Source: Microcoleus vaginatus PCC 9802
Lineage (GTDB): Bacteria; Cyanobacteriota; Cyanobacteriia; Cyanobacteriales; Microcoleaceae
Direction of reading: 5' to 3'
NCBI GenBank assembly: GCA_022701275.1
Contig: CP031740.1
Coordinates: 3,111,001-3,175,000 of the forward strand
Length of the DNA: 64,000 nucleotides
Made by a program: the position numbers and the translations under genes. The notes beneath the pieces were generated by a model, which was given only the letters and a program-made list of their open reading frames with translations, was not told the origin of the DNA and made no database searches. This document shows positions 16,201 through 25,298 of the stretch, one piece after another; the stretch's first letter is position 1; every line of letters starts with the position of its first letter.

Positions 16201-18451
16201 GGCGATCGATCGTGACAACCAGACCACGATCGTCAACGAAGCTTTTACGCTCAGCAGTCCCCTCCCTCAGCCAGCTCCAGCCCCCCAAGCAGCACAATTA
16301 ACAGGCAATTACAACCAACCCCTAGAAGAACGGGAAGCCCTAGAAATTCGGGCCACTCAGCTAAATATCAATGTTTTGCGCGGAACAAACATTGCAGGAC
16401 CAAACGCTACGGTGACTGAGTGGTTGCTGCCAAACAGCGGGATTATTTATGCTAGCCGGGACGACGCGCTGCCCGATCGCAGCGCTCGATCGGATACTCG
16501 ATTGACGGATAGAACTATCAGTCCTGGAGACAATCTGCTCGACCCCACCCGCAAGCCTAACGGTATTGTCCTGATTAACGGTCAGCAGCTATTTCGCGGT
16601 GGCGCCGCCCCCACACCACCCCCAAACCTAAATGCTGTAGTCATAGAAAAAGGACTCACCCTGGTATCGAATTTGCCGGCTTACATCAAAGGAACCTTTA
16701 ACCTTCACGGCAACTTCCCGCCCGCTGCTCCGGGTACTACACCCGCTTTTGCACCAGTGGAAGAGTTTACGACTATTGTGGACCCAACCTGGGGAAATTT
16801 CTACACTCGCCCCACCCTTAACACCAACTTTGCCTGCCGCGCTGGCGATCCGAGGCTTCCGGACTGTACCGTGGGAGACTTTTGGAGACCGGCAACAGTG
16901 CTGGCAGATGCAGTCACCCTGCTATCGCAAAATTACCGTTTTGGCTTCCGCAACGAGGGAGATTTTGACCTGAGAAACAATGCGGGCGCTGCTGCTGTAT
17001 TGCCCCGCAGACAGCAAGGATTTTTCAACAACAACTTTGTTACTAACGGACTTTCGAGCCGGGCGTTTTCAGACAACCTCAATTTACTAGGTACCACAGG
17101 TGCTAGCACTACACCGGTGACAGACGCTACCTACGTGGCTGCGGCTCCCGCGCCCCGGCTGTGGAGTTCCTACTTCAACAACTTTGTCACCCCGGTGCAG
17201 CGGCGCGGGAATTTCCCAGGGTATTTAATGGAAGTTTGCACAAAAATCCCGGTGGCTGCGTGTACCGATGCTGACTGGTATGTCGATCCGCTAGCAACAG
17301 CGCCAGTGACAGCAGCAGCCGCGATGCTACCGGCCGCAGGGGGCCCAAATTATGTGTCACCCGTTACTACCCCTACTACCCGTTTTAAAGCTGGGTCAAC
17401 GTTCGATCCCCCAGTGCCAGCATTGCAGCGATTCCCCCGCCGCGTAGCTTTTTCAAGAGCAGCAGGTACTTCATCGTTAAACACGCCCACTAATCCACAG
17501 CCTTTAGGGATTTCTGCTGCAAACGCTATTGGTAGTACTGCTGCCCCTAGACCTGACTCTCTGTGGTTTGCGGGAACTACTGGGACGGGTGCCGTCAGCT
17601 TTGATGGCACAAGTCTCCCATATGTGGTAAACCCTTCCACCCTTCCTGCCAACACCAGAGACGGCGCAAATGTACCACTGTCAACTTTAGTGGCATCAAC
17701 ACCCGCAACTTCGGCAATAGGAGGGGCACCAAATCCCGCGCCAGTTGCACTACCACCCCCACCCTATAATGGGTCACAGCCGCAATTGCTCCCAGTCCCG
17801 CAGATCCAAACTTTGTCAGCAGACGCCGCTCCAGGCGGGAATACAATGCCAAGAGGTACAAGGACTCTCCGAGCAACGGGATGGATACCCCAAGCTGTAA
17901 ATACCACCTTTAATCTGATCATTGGAGCTGGCGACACTCCTTCACGGACACTCAACGGTACCAGTGGAGACTTTAACGGCGGCTTGCAAAACTTGCCCCG
18001 ATTCCTGGAAAGCTGGAATAACGGGGGAGTGACTACTAATATCAGAGGCTCTTTCATCCAGCAAAATCGCAGCGCTTTTAGCACAGCACCTTACCAGCCA
18101 ATTCTGCCACTAAACCCATCTGGCTTAGCGAGCCTGTTTCAACTTCAGGGAGTCCCTCCGGTCCTAAATATCACAAACACATACAACACAGATGCTGGTG
18201 CCGGGTTGATTCCCTACTTCAGCCCGCCCGCCCGGAACTGGGGTTATGACGTGGGCCTGCTATCTCAGCCACCTGACTTGTTTACTCAAAGGTTCACGAC
18301 TCCTTCGACAAAGACTCAGCCTGCTGAGTATTTCCGGGAAGTACCTCGCAATGACCCGTGGGTAACAACTTTGATGTGCGGCACTGTAGCTCCCGATCAG
18401 CAGCCGAATGCTAATCAAAATGCCACTTCCCTTCGCAGTGGCTGCCCTTAA
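13211..18451 (+). CDS. hpsA: Hormogonium polysaccharide biosynthesis protein HpsA
   Basis: A 1746-residue protein with a short basic N-terminus, one hydrophobic helix at about residues 50-71 starting GFVLPTVTM, then the conserved RSFDRAN..RNVRVNQQVL and TPALDRAKAKIQ segments that mark HpsA. The remainder is a very long Asn/Pro/Ala/Thr-rich exported region with few hydrophobic stretches. HpsA proteins are required for hormogonium polysaccharide release and gliding in Nostoc punctiforme. The N-terminus resembles PilX-type minor pilins. AGGAAGG precedes the ATG. It starts a same-strand run with hpsB and hpsC. The length is in the usual range for the family. Confidence 0.88.
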   Translation: MFKSKLSKVIVSLLRRIAGVTRSGAKRLMRAMLQALMAMGRRARLPMAGFVLPTVTMVLLVVILLTVAITLRSFDRANTARNVRVNQQVLAAATPALDRAKAKIQYLVGEGNLVTGTPSDRQLYLAMSSYPAAPTPTDPDLYTFGDEERLVLRADLSGNGISLNDDPKGSLFSAPGVENEALNTAWRYPVDTNNDGIFDTFTLYGIYFRTPKSVNPRPRKELDARTPPMRTGTTNPACAQGEGTVASLVGDSGWERISGRLQKSFFVYTVNVPITQTEANTLGAAKYQAFPGTPSISALEYQQDQSRIPLSNNAVVYEDDLDISPGPPLNLNGRILTNSNLLVSGLGGARNIRLFEVSSKQSCFYDQENSRIIVGGNVVNGWSGSNAPTNPVEVHLFKTLTDTNQPNTNAPTIDTANQSVAENSLQVLYNNNAYSERLAALVDGQIEADPTGTNDPVSVQQARLAPKSQSREQALQDYFKERLRKVTFAEAPLASAVNGKYLDPNVPTTSYRIQDAGNNSLRPANPSWSLPNGTATVGAPSGAGLTIRPTQLPAEDPEELELTESEDFLGNRVTVGNNLPALRWDGTSFTNDPQQVDGTTKWANNGPVRTRTPQVTKLADVGATARGNGLGEAPGNPNSFSDGFWEKSAAERPRSPLDGVGGLRVITSAGVYDRTNSFLPPPTWIQPAAAAGDARLKSGPASRGTAFTALNTYDDPETPAVEQYRVVWPDSMPMSPLGPGSQVWNNGNVAAGAIAPGAWGKWDPTWSPAAIAPALPDATVLPAAETNPNFVVEQATTARKFAKGDLRMRATAVYHYANNAFDPVALAPGAQPTQTPLACVSSYYDPSNASTARNILTGALPDVSGQGGSAPEVATRQATLGRQQAFIGSNNGITYGPPTRGQPGASNPPNAAGLLTGGDAILEAQANMVFPDGRFANGPLRTALQVAPAARTLAQQAAIDSTNCALQILDGSIARAPALIPDGAIQEVAFVNGREVKAIDRDNQTTIVNEAFTLSSPLPQPAPAPQAAQLTGNYNQPLEEREALEIRATQLNINVLRGTNIAGPNATVTEWLLPNSGIIYASRDDALPDRSARSDTRLTDRTISPGDNLLDPTRKPNGIVLINGQQLFRGGAAPTPPPNLNAVVIEKGLTLVSNLPAYIKGTFNLHGNFPPAAPGTTPAFAPVEEFTTIVDPTWGNFYTRPTLNTNFACRAGDPRLPDCTVGDFWRPATVLADAVTLLSQNYRFGFRNEGDFDLRNNAGAAAVLPRRQQGFFNNNFVTNGLSSRAFSDNLNLLGTTGASTTPVTDATYVAAAPAPRLWSSYFNNFVTPVQRRGNFPGYLMEVCTKIPVAACTDADWYVDPLATAPVTAAAAMLPAAGGPNYVSPVTTPTTRFKAGSTFDPPVPALQRFPRRVAFSRAAGTSSLNTPTNPQPLGISAANAIGSTAAPRPDSLWFAGTTGTGAVSFDGTSLPYVVNPSTLPANTRDGANVPLSTLVASTPATSAIGGAPNPAPVALPPPPYNGSQPQLLPVPQIQTLSADAAPGGNTMPRGTRTLRATGWIPQAVNTTFNLIIGAGDTPSRTLNGTSGDFNGGLQNLPRFLESWNNGGVTTNIRGSFIQQNRSAFSTAPYQPILPLNPSGLASLFQLQGVPPVLNITNTYNTDAGAGLIPYFSPPARNWGYDVGLLSQPPDLFTQRFTTPSTKTQPAEYFREVPRNDPWVTTLMCGTVAPDQQPNANQNATSLRSGCP

Positions 18452-18491
18452 CCCTCTAACTTTCCGCCGCCCAATTACTGGAGTCCTATTT

Positions 18492-19121
18492 ATGACTAAG
18501 CGACAACAACAGCAAAATTTATCCCAGTCACGAGATGGTGGCTACACGATTATCGAGTCATTGGTAGCGATGATTGTAGTTTCGGTGCTGATGATTGCGA
18601 TCGCCCCGGTGATGGCTTTCTCAGTAGCGACTCGCGTACAAGCGCGGCGGACGGAACTCGCCACACAGGCGGCGAGAACTTACATCAACGCTCTCAGAAC
18701 AGGTGCTATAAAACCAGGTGTACCAGGGTTCCCAATACCCGCACCAGCAGGCGACTTGGGGGGTGCAGCAGTTCCCACAGTCGCCGACACATACTGCGTT
18801 GACCTGGATGGAGACATGGCTGGAGGACCTTGTGCCCCCAGCAGCACCAAAGACTTTCGCGTTCAGGGCGCTTGGCTAAATAAAGATGCTACTGGTAGCG
18901 ATCTCACATCAAAAGGCTACCAGCTCTTAGTCCGGGTTTACAGGGCTGATTCCTTTGATGGCACTGTAACTTTGAAGGCTCCAAAGAATGCGACAAAGCA
19001 ATCTGTTGTGGGTTCTGGTTTGGGCGATCGGACAATGCCAGTAGTAGAAATGTCTACAGAGATTCCCCCCACGGGAGCTCCCTCGTATAACTCAATCTCC
19101 GATCGTCTCAAAAAACCATAA
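18492..19121 (+). CDS. hpsB: Hormogonium polysaccharide secretion pseudopilin HpsB
   Basis: A 209-residue type II secretion/type IV pilus-like pseudopilin. The prepilin peptidase site is GG/YTIIESLVAM with Glu at +5, followed by a hydrophobic helix. The ATG at 18492 (MTKRQQQQ) has GGAG upstream and gives a short basic leader; an upstream ATG at 18408 overlaps the hpsA end and would give an unusually long leader. It lies 40 bases after hpsA, so co-transcription is likely. It would form part of the secretion pseudopilus with HpsC and the GspH-like proteins. Confidence 0.85.
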   Translation: MTKRQQQQNLSQSRDGGYTIIESLVAMIVVSVLMIAIAPVMAFSVATRVQARRTELATQAARTYINALRTGAIKPGVPGFPIPAPAGDLGGAAVPTVADTYCVDLDGDMAGGPCAPSSTKDFRVQGAWLNKDATGSDLTSKGYQLLVRVYRADSFDGTVTLKAPKNATKQSVVGSGLGDRTMPVVEMSTEIPPTGAPSYNSISDRLKKP

Positions 19122-19200
19122 ACTACTGTATGCCCATAATTACAGTGAGTGTTATTAGATTAAAATCCCTCCCAACCACTCGCCAAAGGAAACAGTCAAA

Positions 19201-20259
19201 ATGAAAACTTTACTCAGGTTGCTTCTCAAAACTCAGCACCAGCGAAACCGCTCAGGACCAGCTCAAACAGAAAAGGGCATGACTCTGGTCGAGCTATTAG
19301 TCGGAGCAATTATGGCGTTTATAATCATTACGCCGATGCTCGGTTTTGTAGTCGATATGCTGAATACCGACAGGAGGGAACAAGTCAAGTCAAATACCGA
19401 GCAAGACATTCAGGCGGCCGTTGATTTCATCGCCCAAGATTTGAGCCAAGCTATTTATATTTACGATAACGCTGGAATTACTACTATTAACAACAGCACA
19501 ACTCCGCTTCCTAGCGCTCCAAACGCAACTCCTATTCTGGTATTTTGGAAGCGCAAGCAGATTAGAAATGCTGTGTCTGTCGATACGAATCCAACTACTC
19601 GCGTACTGCCCAAGGATTGCACGCAAAATACTTGCAATGATACGTACACTCGCTCCTTAGTGGCTTACTACCAGGTTACAGAAAACAATCTTAATTCTAT
19701 TTGGTGTCAACCATCAGGAGCCCCTTGTCCCACACGGATTGAGCGCTATGAAATTAGCGAGGGCATCATGGAAAACCCAGCAGCAACGACTGCAGCCACT
19801 CGTTACTTCGATAATGCGGAGGCAAATGACGGTCAAAGACATAGTGCAGCTTTTAATTTAAATTTTGACTGGAACAAGCCAACTGAGAACGTGACAAATC
19901 CAGCGGGTTTTGCGGGGTTAAACCCTCAAGTGCTAGTTAATTATATAGACCAAAGTCCATTAGTACCAGCACCTGCAAACGACGAGTGCCAAAAAGCTCT
20001 AGGCAATCCCACAGCCCAAGTACCAGGGACAACGACAACCTCCCCAGTCTTAGAAACAACTTTAAAAATAGCCAACCCAGACAATACAAATAGCTTTTAC
20101 GCTTGTGTAGATACCTCTCAAAACATAGCCAGAGTAACTATCAGAGGAAACAGCCTCCGCCGCCTTCAACCCAACAATGCTGATTTCCAAACCAGCAGAT
20201 CGGCGTTTTTTCCAACAGCAAGCGTTCAAGTACAAGGTCTCGGTGGGCGAGGAAGATAA
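19201..20259 (+). CDS. hpsC: Hormogonium polysaccharide secretion pseudopilin HpsC
   Basis: A 352-residue pseudopilin with a 26-residue basic leader, the cleavage motif KG/MTLVELLVGA with Glu at +5, and a hydrophobic helix, followed by VKSNTEQDIQAAVDFIAQDLSQAIYIYD, the PilW/HpsC-like segment. The large C-terminal domain has several cysteines (DCTQNTCND, CQPSGAPC) that may form disulfides outside the cytoplasmic membrane. AAAGGAA precedes the ATG. It is 79 bases after hpsB. Confidence 0.87.
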   Translation: MKTLLRLLLKTQHQRNRSGPAQTEKGMTLVELLVGAIMAFIIITPMLGFVVDMLNTDRREQVKSNTEQDIQAAVDFIAQDLSQAIYIYDNAGITTINNSTTPLPSAPNATPILVFWKRKQIRNAVSVDTNPTTRVLPKDCTQNTCNDTYTRSLVAYYQVTENNLNSIWCQPSGAPCPTRIERYEISEGIMENPAATTAATRYFDNAEANDGQRHSAAFNLNFDWNKPTENVTNPAGFAGLNPQVLVNYIDQSPLVPAPANDECQKALGNPTAQVPGTTTTSPVLETTLKIANPDNTNSFYACVDTSQNIARVTIRGNSLRRLQPNNADFQTSRSAFFPTASVQVQGLGGRGR

Positions 20260-20317
20260 CTGATTTCTAAAACTGATTGCTGAAGCGCGCCACTAGCAGA
20301 TAAAACAGGAGATGAAA

Positions 20318-20923
20318 ATGAAAACCCCAATATTATTAAAAGTTTTGCAGATTTCTGCAACAAAAGCAAACCCCAATTACAAAAATACTGCATCCAGAAA
20401 GGGCGATGGAGGATTCACGCTTTTAGAAGTGCTGGTGATAGCGTTGATCGTAGGTATATTAAGCTCGATCGCCGCTCCCGGTTGGCTGGCATTTATCAAC
20501 AGACAAAGAGTTCGCACTGTGAACGATCGCGTTTTCCAATCATTACGACTTGCACAAAGTGAAGCAAAGCGAACTAAGCGCGAGGTCAGAATTGAATTTG
20601 ATACAACTGTTGATCCGCCAAAAGTTAAGTTTGACCCGCCACTAGCTACGGGTGGTAGTGAGCAAAAGTTAGATGCTGGAGGCGAAATTAAACCCGGCAC
20701 TATTGCACTTACCGTTAATACACCTGCTGCTCCTACCACGCCTCCAAACTCGATCGTTTTTGATTACCAAGGCAATCTCACCGCAGGTATAACTCCATTT
20801 GTAGTCTCAGTTGCTCCTGTTGACGGCGGTACAAAACAGTGTGTAATTGTTGCAACTCTACTAGGAGGAATGAGGACTGATGAAGGGACATTCAATCCTT
20901 CAACAGGACAGGGTTGCCCGTAG
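20318..20923 (+). CDS. GspH/FimT-type pseudopilin of the hps cluster
   Basis: A prepilin with cleavage motif GG/FTLLEVLVIA, an N-terminal hydrophobic helix, then INRQRVRTVNDRVFQSLRLAQSEAKRTKREV, the GspH/FimT pattern, and a C-terminal half with a single disulfide candidate (Cys near KQCVIVATLLGGMR and the C-terminal CP). Start ATG 20318 is preferred to 20312 because AGGAG ends immediately before 20312. It is 58 bases after hpsC and probably the last gene of the operon. It corresponds in position to hpsD of Nostoc, but that name is not certain. Confidence 0.85.
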   Translation: MKTPILLKVLQISATKANPNYKNTASRKGDGGFTLLEVLVIALIVGILSSIAAPGWLAFINRQRVRTVNDRVFQSLRLAQSEAKRTKREVRIEFDTTVDPPKVKFDPPLATGGSEQKLDAGGEIKPGTIALTVNTPAAPTTPPNSIVFDYQGNLTAGITPFVVSVAPVDGGTKQCVIVATLLGGMRTDEGTFNPSTGQGCP

Positions 20924-21034
20924 CCCCGCAGATATTTTTTAATATCTAACAACAATTCCGCATAAGTGCAGAATTGCTAAAATCTATTAACTTAAATTAT
21001 TTTATATTTCAAATCATATTAAAACAGTCAAAAT

Positions 21035-21673
21035 ATGCAGCTAGAACTAAAACAAATAATCATTCATCCAGGAAATCAACTATTACTCAAAGACCTAACC
21101 TGGCAGATGTTTGAAACCCTACTAACAGAATTAGGAGAAAGTCGCGCATCCCGACTTTCATACAGCAAAGGAACATTATAAATCATGGTTCCGCTAATGG
21201 AACACGAAGTTACCAAAGTCCTGATTAGCGAATTAGTAAAAATTCTGCTTGAAGAATTAGGTATCGAATTTTGACCTCTGGGTTCCACCACATTCAAAAA
21301 TGAAAAAATGGCTCAAGGAGTAGAACCAGACGCCTGTTTTTACATCCAAAACGAAGCCGCAGTCAGAGGCAAAAACCGCATCGACTTAGAAACAGACCCA
21401 CCTCCCGATTTAGCCATAGAAATCGACCTCACCTCCCGCACTCATTTCAACAACTACCAAGCATTAGGAGTTCCCGAATTGTGGCGCTACAACAGCCGCA
21501 ACCTGCAAATGGGCGTATTGCAAAATGGAAAATACATACAGTCCGATCGCAGTCTCCAGTTTCCCAACTTCCCCATCACCGAGCTCATCCCCCAGTATTT
21601 AGAACAAAGCAAAACTGTCGGCAGAAACGTCGCCCTGAAAGCCTTTCGATCTTGGGTAAAAGCGCAAATTTAG
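21035..21673 (+). pseudogene. Uma2-family (DUF820) nuclease gene with two in-frame stops
   Basis: One frame from ATG 21035 reads as a nearly full-length Uma2/DUF820 protein with a PD-(D/E)XK-type core (EPDACFYI; PPPDLAIEIDLTSRT; VPELWRYN). It is interrupted by TAA at 21179-21181, where relatives have Glu (GTLEIM), and TGA at 21272-21274 (IEF.PLGSTT). No frameshift is seen. Uma2 proteins are abundant in cyanobacteria and of uncertain function. The C-terminal part alone (from 21308) keeps an ATG but is not a complete domain. Confidence 0.85.
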
Positions 21674-21694
21674 CGGGGCGATGACAAAATTGCA

Positions 21695-21994
21695 GTAGCG
21701 AAACCGCACTACCGTTTCCTGACAACCGTTTCCTTACCTGCTTTTTTAAATTGGTGAAGACTCAGACCAACAGCCACAAATAGGGGTTAAATTTTAGGTA
21801 TGTACTTACCCTCGATTCGCTCTTAAGCTTAGGAAAGAGTGAATCGAGCGCAACAACATACCTTCCGGCGATTTATGCGATCGGGCTATTTAGGCGATCG
21901 GGCGATTTATGCGATCGGGCGATCGACAAAACTGCTGTAGCGAAACCGCACAACCGTTTCCTGACAACCGTTTCCTTACCTGCTTTGTTAAATT
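21695..21994. repeat. 58-base direct repeats, 242 bases apart
   Basis: Copies at 21695-21752 and 21937-21994 differ at two positions; each begins GTAGCGAAACCGCAC and contains two CCGTTTCCT words. A related hairpin sequence occurs near 51339-51364. Between them lie several GCGATCGGGC words. The gap between the Uma2 pseudogene and the next pseudopilin otherwise holds no gene I can support. Confidence 0.8.
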
Positions 21995-22119
21995 TGCATA
22001 AATTTTCAGTAAATACCGATCTATACACTCCCCAAACCCAAAAGTTAAAATATAGCCAATAAAAAATAGCTCCTCCTAGCTGTTTTTTTTGCCAGCTAAA
22101 TATCAGGGAGTGCATCTAC

Positions 22120-22740
22120 GTGTCAATAAATAAAACGCTCAAAGGCAGAGCCACTACACCTGCCGCAGGTTTTACAATGATTGAGCTATTGATAATTATT
22201 TTAATTATAGGAATATTTAGTGCGATCGTCGCTCCCTCTTGGCTAATGTTCATCAACAACCACCGTTTAAAGGCATCGCTCGATCGAGCTTATTGGGCAA
22301 TGGAACTTGCACACAGCAACGCCAAACGTGACAAAATTTCATGGCAAGCCAGCTTCAAAGAAGTAGGAAAAAATGTACAAATAGCAGTTCACCCAGCCGA
22401 CATTTCCCCAGCCCAAGTACCAGCCAGTCAATGGAAAAACCTAGAACCGCAAATTCAAATAGATCCAGATGAAACAACAGTGCTCCAAGTAAATGAAAAC
22501 AACGAGCAAAAAACAAACGGCCCAATCCGGCGCGTCATGTTCAACCATCGAGGTTGCCCCGTATCTCGAAGCGACCACGACTGCACCCTAACGAGTATAA
22601 GAGCCAAAGGAACCCTAACCCTATATCATCCCAACTTAAGAAACAGTCAACGCTGCATCATCATCTCCACCCTCCTAGGCCATAAACGCACCTCCCAAAG
22701 ACAATCAAAACCCAACGAAAACAAAAGATATTGTTACTGA
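22120..22740 (+). CDS. Second GspH/FimT-type pseudopilin
   Basis: A 206-residue prepilin paralogous to the one at 20.3 kb: AG/FTMIELLIIILI cleavage motif with Glu at +5, then APSWLMFINNHRLKASLDRAYWAMELAHSNAKRD and a C-terminal CIIISTLLGHKRTSQ that mirrors CVIVATLLGGMRTDE of the first. Start is GTG 22120 with CAGGGAG upstream. It is separated from the hps operon by a dead Uma2 gene and repeats, so it was probably duplicated from the operon gene and then split from it. Confidence 0.82.
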   Translation: MSINKTLKGRATTPAAGFTMIELLIIILIIGIFSAIVAPSWLMFINNHRLKASLDRAYWAMELAHSNAKRDKISWQASFKEVGKNVQIAVHPADISPAQVPASQWKNLEPQIQIDPDETTVLQVNENNEQKTNGPIRRVMFNHRGCPVSRSDHDCTLTSIRAKGTLTLYHPNLRNSQRCIIISTLLGHKRTSQRQSKPNENKRYCY

Positions 22741-22790
22741 GTCACTGATGTAGCGTGCGTCAGGGAAAACGATATTACCCGAAATCAGAG

Positions 22791-23007
22791 CACGGCAGTG
22801 CCCAAGGCGTGTCAACCTCAGCCAACCATCTGCCAGTCCGCGAGTCCGCCAGGGATGAATTCCACGGGGCTTATAGCTAAAGTCCTCTCAAAGAGGACTG
22901 AAGAACTCATTAGTCGTCTTCAGACGACTTTAGCTTTGAGGCAGGGGTTGAAACCCCTGCCGGACTATTGGTTGTACGTTAATTTGACACCAATGGGCAT
23001 TGCCGTG
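22791..23007. mobile_element. MITE-like element, copy B
   Basis: Ends CACGGCA.TGCCCA..G.GTGTCAA (left) and the complement TTGACACCAATGGGCATTGC at 22984-23003, extending to CGTG at 23007. The interior shares ATCTGCCAGTCCGCGAGTCC and the AAAGTCCTC/GAGGACT hairpins with copy A, but in single copy. It fills the gap between the pseudopilin and ftsI. Confidence 0.7.
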
Positions 23008-23078
23008 TCCTCAATAGTCCTGTTGTCGATCGTTATCTTCGAGGTCAATTCCTGCAGCCACATCTCAGACATAATCAA

Positions 23079-25004
23079 CTACTTCTTACTCGGTGCAATC
23101 TTCTCAATAGAAATCAGCGACTCCATCACCGACTCCACAATCGGCGCCGCCACCGTCCCCCCCGAACCGTCCTTAGGCTCATCAATCACCGCCAAAACCA
23201 CATACCGAGGCGCCTCCACAGGCATAATTCCCACAAAGCTAGTAATAATCGCCTTGTCAGAATAACCCCCACCAGCATTAGCTTTTTGAGCCGTACCCGT
23301 TTTTCCAGCAATCCGATACCCAGGAATTTGTGCAGCTTTCCCCGTACCACCATCAACCACAGTTTCCATCATTTCTAACACCTGTTTAGTAGTTTCCGGC
23401 GAAAAAACCTGCTTCGGAACCGGCCTCGGAAGCTTCCAATAAGCTTCACCGTCCCTATCAAAAAGTCCCCGCACAACGTGAGGAGTCACCAACTTGCCAC
23501 CGTTAGCCAAAGCCCCGTTAAGCTGCACCAACTGCATCGGAGTAATCGAAAAACCTTGCCCAAAAGCCGTTGTAGCAACTTCCACCGGAGAGTTAATAAA
23601 TTGCTCTCGATTTTTAAGCTGACTGGTTACTTCAAAAGGCAAATCAGTTCCCGCAGTTTGTCCCAGTCCGAGTTTTTCTAAAGCTTGATAGTAAAGAGAA
23701 GCTTTCATACTTCTCATTACGTGCACCATCCCCACATTGCTAGAATGTTTCAAAATCTCAGTAACAGTCGAAGGGCCACGCGCCCCTACGAATTTGTAAT
23801 CGGAATTTTGGATAGTCCAGCCATCCATGAAAATCCGACCTTCGTCCTTAAACACACTATTAGGTTTCACCGCACCCGCTTCCAGAGCGATCGCCACATT
23901 AATCGCTTTAAAAGTCGAACCAGGCTCATAAACATCAGTTACAGCCCAATTTTTATAGCGCGACAAATCGAAATTAAAATATTGATTCGGGTCATAAGAA
24001 GGTTCCGCTACAACTGACAGCAATTCCCCGTTACGGGCATCCATCACAATCACCGTGCCCCGCTTCGCATCGTGTTCCTTCATTTTTTCCTTAAGCGCAG
24101 TTCGGGCAGCCCGCTGCAAGCGAGTGTCGATCGTCAATTGCAATTTCAAGTCATCAAGCTGCACAAATCCCGCCGTCAGCCGATCGGGAACCCAACTCCC
24201 ATTGCTTGACCTGCTAAACTGAATCGACGGCATCGATCGTTCCAACAAATTCTGCTGGCTGTATTCCACCCCGGCTTGTCCCTTCCGTTCCCCGTCCACA
24301 TAACCGAGGATATCCGCCGCCAACTCCTGCTGCGGGTAAAAACGCTGCTGCTGCCGCAGCAACTCCAAGCCATCGACCAGACTCTCTTTAATTTGCATCT
24401 GAGCGACGCGATCGGCAACCTCTTGAGGCAGAGACTCCGCAATTGTAATACCGCTTTCAGCAAGATTAAACCTGCGTATCAATTCAGTTTCCGACGTAGT
24501 GCCCGGACTCAGTTCCAGCGCCAGCATCGGAGCCAATTTAGCAGCAATTTCGACCTTCGAGTGGTTAAACAACTTCGGGTGAGCGTAGAGCGTGTACACC
24601 TCTCTGTCGATCGCCAAAACATTCCCTGCGCGGTCAACTATCGGGCGTCTCGGTACAAACGGCTTCGTTTTGAGAGTTTGCTGCTGCTCGGCCTGTTTAC
24701 GCAGCGCCGGAGCTCGCGTCACCTGCAAATAAAACAAATTCACAGCCAGCCCCAGCCCCCCCAGCATCAACACCGCCCACACGGCCCACAAACGGAACTT
24801 GCTGCGCTTTAAACGTTCCACCGGCCGCCCCCAAGATGCAGCCGTCTGTTGTGGCGATCGGCCGAAACTGCCCGAAGATCTAGGTTTGGCTGGTTTTTCC
24901 CACCCAGTGCGTGAAGCGAAGCTATCCCGTAGGGAATCGCCCGCCTGTTTTGTGCGTTTAAAATTCGGCGATCTGTAGCGGTCAAAACGGGGGTCGTAGC
25001 TCAT
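23079..25004 (-). CDS. ftsI: Penicillin-binding protein FtsI (class B transpeptidase)
   Basis: A 641-residue septal peptidoglycan transpeptidase. An N-terminal cytoplasmic basic tail of about 70 residues precedes one membrane helix (about residues 71-92), then the PBP dimerisation domain with RRPIVDRAGNVLA, and the transpeptidase with the active-site STFK at 363-366, SSN at 421-423 and KTGT at 568-571. The basic Pro/Ser-rich tail is longer than in E. coli FtsI. An FtsL-like gene lies upstream on the same strand, an arrangement like ftsL-ftsI in division clusters. The ATG at 25002-25004 is used. Confidence 0.93.
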   Translation of the reverse strand: MSYDPRFDRYRSPNFKRTKQAGDSLRDSFASRTGWEKPAKPRSSGSFGRSPQQTAASWGRPVERLKRSKFRLWAVWAVLMLGGLGLAVNLFYLQVTRAPALRKQAEQQQTLKTKPFVPRRPIVDRAGNVLAIDREVYTLYAHPKLFNHSKVEIAAKLAPMLALELSPGTTSETELIRRFNLAESGITIAESLPQEVADRVAQMQIKESLVDGLELLRQQQRFYPQQELAADILGYVDGERKGQAGVEYSQQNLLERSMPSIQFSRSSNGSWVPDRLTAGFVQLDDLKLQLTIDTRLQRAARTALKEKMKEHDAKRGTVIVMDARNGELLSVVAEPSYDPNQYFNFDLSRYKNWAVTDVYEPGSTFKAINVAIALEAGAVKPNSVFKDEGRIFMDGWTIQNSDYKFVGARGPSTVTEILKHSSNVGMVHVMRSMKASLYYQALEKLGLGQTAGTDLPFEVTSQLKNREQFINSPVEVATTAFGQGFSITPMQLVQLNGALANGGKLVTPHVVRGLFDRDGEAYWKLPRPVPKQVFSPETTKQVLEMMETVVDGGTGKAAQIPGYRIAGKTGTAQKANAGGGYSDKAIITSFVGIMPVEAPRYVVLAVIDEPKDGSGGTVAAPIVESVMESLISIEKIAPSKK

Positions 25005-25298
25005 GGCATTAAAAATTCAATAGCAAGTTAGAGCGTTTTAGAATCTATAATTTATAACTTAAATATTAAAATATAAAATTCACGACTTGGGAATGAGCAG
25101 TCCCTATCAAGGTTGGGCTCACACCTACAGTTGCATTCTGTTTTTTGAAGTGGTGTTAATTATTTTTAATTTGTAACTTCCCGTTGGAAGCAGAAAATCG
25201 ATCGCGACTTGCAAAAAAGTCAAAAAGGAAATTAGATCCTCGAATTTTCAGGCCCTCGGACACTCAGGCCCTCGGGCGCTCTACGCTTTGACACAGAT

